13,212 bases of DNA, from assembly GCA_037442065.1 (NCBI GenBank), contig JBBIQZ010000016.1, positions 1 to 13,212 of the forward strand, given 5' to 3'. The DNA is from JBBIQZ01 sp037442065. Its GTDB lineage: Bacteria > Patescibacteriota > CPR2_A > CG2-30-33-46. Position numbers and translations under genes: made by a program. Shown piece by piece: positions 10,204 to 13,212 of the stretch (positions are counted from its first letter, which is position 1; the number at the start of each line of letters is the position of its first letter). The notes under the pieces are model-generated. The model was given only the letters and a program-made list of their open reading frames with translations, was not told the origin of the DNA and did not search any database.

Positions 10204-12993
10204 TTAGAAATTTATCGTATTGCTTGTTATAGTTCCTTGGTTGGTTGACGCTTTGGCGTAAGCCCCGGAATAGCCGGCAGTTCCGCTGGAAAAAGTATAT
10301 TCATCGCCGCCAGTAGGATTCATCTCGCCAATAAAACTTTCTGTGCCGTCCTCTTTTTTAAAATATAATTTTACCGAAGATATAGTTGCATCGCCGGAAA
10401 AGATTGCCGTAAATAAAGTACCGCTCTTGGAAAGATTTAAGCTAGTTCCCGACCCGCCGCCGGAAACATAAACCGAAGCCGAATCCGAGGCCGTGAAGCC
10501 AGCGTTATCTTTTACTTTGGCAGTAAATTTATGAGATCCCGATGAAGTAGGTGTGTAAGCAACTGAGTACGGCGAGGAGGAATCGGTGTTTATCAAATTA
10601 TCATCATAGTAAAAATATACTTTTTCCACCCCCAAAGGCGCGGAAGCGGAGGCCGTGGCAGTTACCGAACCTCCTAAAGCAATTGAGTTAGAATTTAAAG
10701 AAATAGAAACTGTAGGATAGTTGGAGGAATTGCATTGGTCGGTGTATTCGGTGGGAATTACTCTTGTTCCATAACCGTGGGATTTTGCCCAGGCGGCAAT
10801 TGGCTTCATCCATCGTTGATAAGCCGGATCATCGGGCGAAATTTCTGCCTGTACTTGAGGCGAATAAATCGTTTCGACAATATCCGAAGGACAATCATCG
10901 GTTGCCAGCTTGCCATCATTTTTATTTATTTTAATTGCTTTTCCGGAGAAAGATTTTCCTATTTTGTACCAGGAAGGAAATTCATCAGTTATGGTTTCGG
11001 AGCCCTGCATTGGTTGTTTGCCGGTAACTTTATCTAAAGTTACTTTTTTTATACCCGAAGGTTTGTCAAAATCTTCTACCTGTGTTCCAGCTAAAGCTTT
11101 TGACATATATTCATTCCATAAATTTGCCGCCACATAAACACCTTCGGCCCCTTTTTTCATTGGCGAAGAATCGTTATTTCCAGCCCAAACTCCTGCTACT
11201 AAAGATGGGGTATAGCCGATTGTCCAAGCATCTTTAAATGCTTGGGTAGTTCCGGTTTTGGCAGCAACAGGTCTTCCTTTACCGAAGGTTAAGGGGTTAT
11301 TTGAACCAAAAATGGGAGCTCTGGCGTCATTGTCGGACAAAACTTTAGACATAAGGTAGGCAACTTGAGGATCAATTACAGTCTTCCCTTTTTTGTCTTT
11401 ATATTCTTCTAAAATTTTTCCTTTGGAATCCTCTACTTTTAAAATTGGCGTTTCCTCCTTTTTCTCTCCTTTGTTGGCAAAGACTCCATAAGCACCTACC
11501 ATATCTAAAAGCTTAACTTCTCCAGATCCTAAAACTAAAGAAAGTCCATAGTGGGAAGGATCTTGGTTTAAAGTAGTTATACCCATATCATGAGCGGTTT
11601 TAATAGTATTTCCAACGCCGGCAATGTATAAAGTTTTTACAGCCGGAATGTTTAAGGATTGAGCTAAAGAAGATCTCATTGTTTGAAGACCATGTTCTTT
11701 ATTATCATAATTTTCCGGCATATAAGGGGGGTTGCCACCAAAATCTGTCTTTAAATCAAATATTGGTGTTCCTGGGCCATAAGCTTCTTTTTCCCAAGCC
11801 GTAGCATAAGCAAAAGGTTTAAAAGATGAGCCTGGCTGGCGGTCTCTTATAGAAACATTTACGTTGCCGCCGGCATTGTAATCAAAATAATCTATAGAGC
11901 CGACCATTGCTAAAATCTGGCCGGTTTTAGGGTCTATAGAAACCAAAGATGCATTGGAAGCCCCGTATTTTTGCAGGGTTTGAGGAGCTTTGCCAGTAAT
12001 TACATCTTCGGCAATTTTTTGCTTTTCAGGGTCTATAGTGGTTGTTACTTTTAAACCGCCTTCTTCAACCATTTTTTCTCCGTATTTTGCTACCAACTGT
12101 TCTTTTACATACATTACAAAATGCGGATAAGTTATACTTTCTTGTTTTTTAGAGTAAGCTAATTTTTTAGTTTTAGCTTTTTCGGCTTCTTCTTTGGAGA
12201 TAAAATTCTGTTCTACCATTTTATCCAAAACTAATTCTTTTCTTTCTAAAAGAAGATCAGCATGGCTTCCGTAAGGTGAATAATAAGTGGGAGCCTTGGC
12301 CATGGCTGCCAAGGTTGCCGATTCGGCCAAATCCAAATCTTTAGCATCTTTGGCAAAATATGTTTTGGCCGCCGCTTCTATTCCGTAAGCATTAGAGCCA
12401 TAGGGAATTTCATTTAAATACATTTTTAAAATATCATCTTTGGAATAAACAATTTCTATTTCAACAGATAAAATTAATTCTTTTATTTTTCTGGCGAAAG
12501 TTTGTTCGTTTGTTAAAAGGGCGTTTTTAACTAATTGTTGGGTAATGCCGCTTCCGCCCTGCGTTCCGGTTTTATGTAAAATATAGTTATTAATAAAAGC
12601 TCTTCCGATACCCCGAATACTAAAGCCCTTGTTTTGATAAAAATTCTTATCTTCAATAGCAATGGTGGCATTTTTTATATTTTGCGGCATTTGGTCAAAA
12701 GGGATAACGGTACGGTTCTTATCGCCGTGGATTTCGTAAATTAAATTTCCGTTGCGGTCAAAAATTTTAGTTGATTCAGCTAAAAGCCGAGCGTTTATTT
12801 TATTAGGAGAAGGAAGATCTTTGGCAAACCAGGCAAATAAAAGCAATAAAAAACTAGAAAAGCCAAAAAAAGAATAAAGAAAAAACTTTTTGATATTCTT
12901 TAAAGTTATAATTCTTTTAGCTTGTTTTAATAAACCTTTTTTAGGCCCGCCTTTAGGGTGATCGAGCCGGATGATGCTTCTTTTTTTGTCCAT
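10204..12993 (-). CDS. Class A penicillin-binding protein (GT51 + transpeptidase) with Ig-like C-terminal extension
   Basis: 929 residues. It polymerises and cross-links peptidoglycan outside the membrane. A Lys-rich cytosolic tail (1-36) leads to one TM segment (about 37-57). The GT51 domain has AIEDKNFYQNKGF (catalytic E114; the usual His of EDxxFxxH is Asn), GGSGITQQLVKN (146-157) and RKIKELILSVEIE (168-180). The transpeptidase domain has SSFK (S389 nucleophile), SLN (446-448) and KTGT (579-582), all intact. After about residue 690 a two-cysteine linker (C701, C754) is followed by an Ig-like beta domain (about 761-843, ALGGSVTATASASAPLGVEK), a Gly-rich hinge (SGGGSG) and a last beta-rich module (about 850-929). 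These may bind the wall or another surface. Own extended -10 promoter; CTAAAAA abuts the ATG. PBP1a-like, but the exact subfamily is uncertain. Confidence 0.95.
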   Translation of the reverse strand: MDKKRSIIRLDHPKGGPKKGLLKQAKRIITLKNIKKFFLYSFFGFSSFLLLLFAWFAKDLPSPNKINARLLAESTKIFDRNGNLIYEIHGDKNRTVIPFDQMPQNIKNATIAIEDKNFYQNKGFSIRGIGRAFINNYILHKTGTQGGSGITQQLVKNALLTNEQTFARKIKELILSVEIEIVYSKDDILKMYLNEIPYGSNAYGIEAAAKTYFAKDAKDLDLAESATLAAMAKAPTYYSPYGSHADLLLERKELVLDKMVEQNFISKEEAEKAKTKKLAYSKKQESITYPHFVMYVKEQLVAKYGEKMVEEGGLKVTTTIDPEKQKIAEDVITGKAPQTLQKYGASNASLVSIDPKTGQILAMVGSIDYFDYNAGGNVNVSIRDRQPGSSFKPFAYATAWEKEAYGPGTPIFDLKTDFGGNPPYMPENYDNKEHGLQTMRSSLAQSLNIPAVKTLYIAGVGNTIKTAHDMGITTLNQDPSHYGLSLVLGSGEVKLLDMVGAYGVFANKGEKKEETPILKVEDSKGKILEEYKDKKGKTVIDPQVAYLMSKVLSDNDARAPIFGSNNPLTFGKGRPVAAKTGTTQAFKDAWTIGYTPSLVAGVWAGNNDSSPMKKGAEGVYVAANLWNEYMSKALAGTQVEDFDKPSGIKKVTLDKVTGKQPMQGSETITDEFPSWYKIGKSFSGKAIKINKNDGKLATDDCPSDIVETIYSPQVQAEISPDDPAYQRWMKPIAAWAKSHGYGTRVIPTEYTDQCNSSNYPTVSISLNSNSIALGGSVTATASASAPLGVEKVYFYYDDNLINTDSSSPYSVAYTPTSSGSHKFTAKVKDNAGFTASDSASVYVSGGGSGTSLNLSKSGTLFTAIFSGDATISSVKLYFKKEDGTESFIGEMNPTGGDEYTFSSGTAGYSGAYAKASTNQGTITSNTINF

Positions 12994-13006
12994 TTTTTAG
13001 AGCTTA

Positions 13007-13034
13007 ATTATAGCAAAATAAATTTTAAAATCAA
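13007..13034 (-). promoter_or_regulatory. Promoter of the class A PBP gene
   Basis: TTGATT (13029-13034), a 16-bp spacer and TGCTATAAT (an extended -10 with perfect hexamer, 13007-13012) on the minus strand. The leader would be only about 6 nt. Confidence 0.65.
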
Positions 13035-13108
13035 AGTTAAAATAACAGCCCAAAATCCAAAGTTCAATATTAAATCTACTTATCTTATTAATCAAGTTAG
13101 CAGTTGTA

Positions 13109-13137
13109 TTGCTACCGTTTTTTAGGTATAGTATAAT
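13109..13137 (+). promoter_or_regulatory. Promoter of the gene starting at 13161
   Basis: TTGCTA (13109-13114), a 17-bp spacer and TATAAT (13132-13137). The core AGGTATAGTATAATTTA (13124-13140) is identical over 17 bases to the smpB promoter. The leader would be about 16 nt without a Shine-Dalgarno sequence. Confidence 0.7.
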
Positions 13138-13160
13138 TTAGAATATTAGACTGAAATTTA

Positions 13161-13212
13161 ATGAACGACATAACTAAACAAAAACTTATAGAAGATTTGG
13201 AAAAAGAGGCGG
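13161..13212 (+). CDS. Start of a protein gene, cut by the window edge
   Basis: An open frame begins M-N-D-I-T-K-Q-K-L-I-E-D-L-E-K-E-A and runs off the window. A good promoter 24 bases upstream supports a real start. The 17 visible residues are polar and helical and do not identify the protein. The space between this gene and the PBP gene (12994-13160) holds the two divergent promoters and a short CCAAA/TTCAAT-type repeat stretch near 13047-13072. Confidence 0.55.
   Translation, partial: MNDITKQKLIEDLEKEA

Noticed and set aside
10735..11137. Plus-strand frames opposite the PBP gene
   Set aside because: Shadows of a well-supported PBP coding frame.

Overview
This AT-rich window looks like part of a small, host-dependent bacterial genome of the Candidate Phyla Radiation (Patescibacteria, Parcubacteria-like). 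The reasons are short intergenic spaces, weak or absent Shine-Dalgarno sequences, degenerate CCAAAT-type repeats (one running in frame through argS), an ArgRS with a non-canonical HIGH motif, and the mix of a type IV pilus ATPase, a class A PBP and small membrane proteins of unknown function. This placement is an inference from style and protein character; no rRNA is present to confirm it.

Left edge (1-984): minus-strand remains of a purine operon. A purM 5' stub overlaps by ATGA with a purB 5' part, which runs out of frame into a purC 3' piece at the edge. A consensus promoter and good ribosome binding sites precede them, unlike most of the window. Next come a membrane-anchored TPR protein (+) and, overlapping it tail to tail, a PilB/GspE ATPase (-).

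Middle (3966-7050): a minus-strand tRNA cluster (tRNA-Ser CGA, tRNA-Arg GCG and a decayed tRNA) with a pair of covarying palindromes; a two-TM protein; and a XerC/D-type tyrosine recombinase whose first catalytic Arg reads Lys. Two plus-strand RNA genes follow. The first is an unassigned structured RNA of about 500 nt with its own strong promoter and terminator. The second is ssrA (tmRNA) with a readable 22-residue tag. The unassigned RNA is the best candidate here for something undescribed.

Right part (7057-13212): a DUF1003-like membrane protein and a small two-TM protein (-), then a repeat-filled spacer. smpB (-) and argS (+) diverge from a 22-bp spacer with overlapping -10 boxes. argS ends 2 bp from a convergent class A penicillin-binding protein with a C-terminal Ig-like extension. 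A new plus-strand gene starts at the right edge. ssrA and smpB, the two partners of trans-translation, lie about 1 kb apart. argS lies about 4.3 kb from a tRNA-Arg gene.
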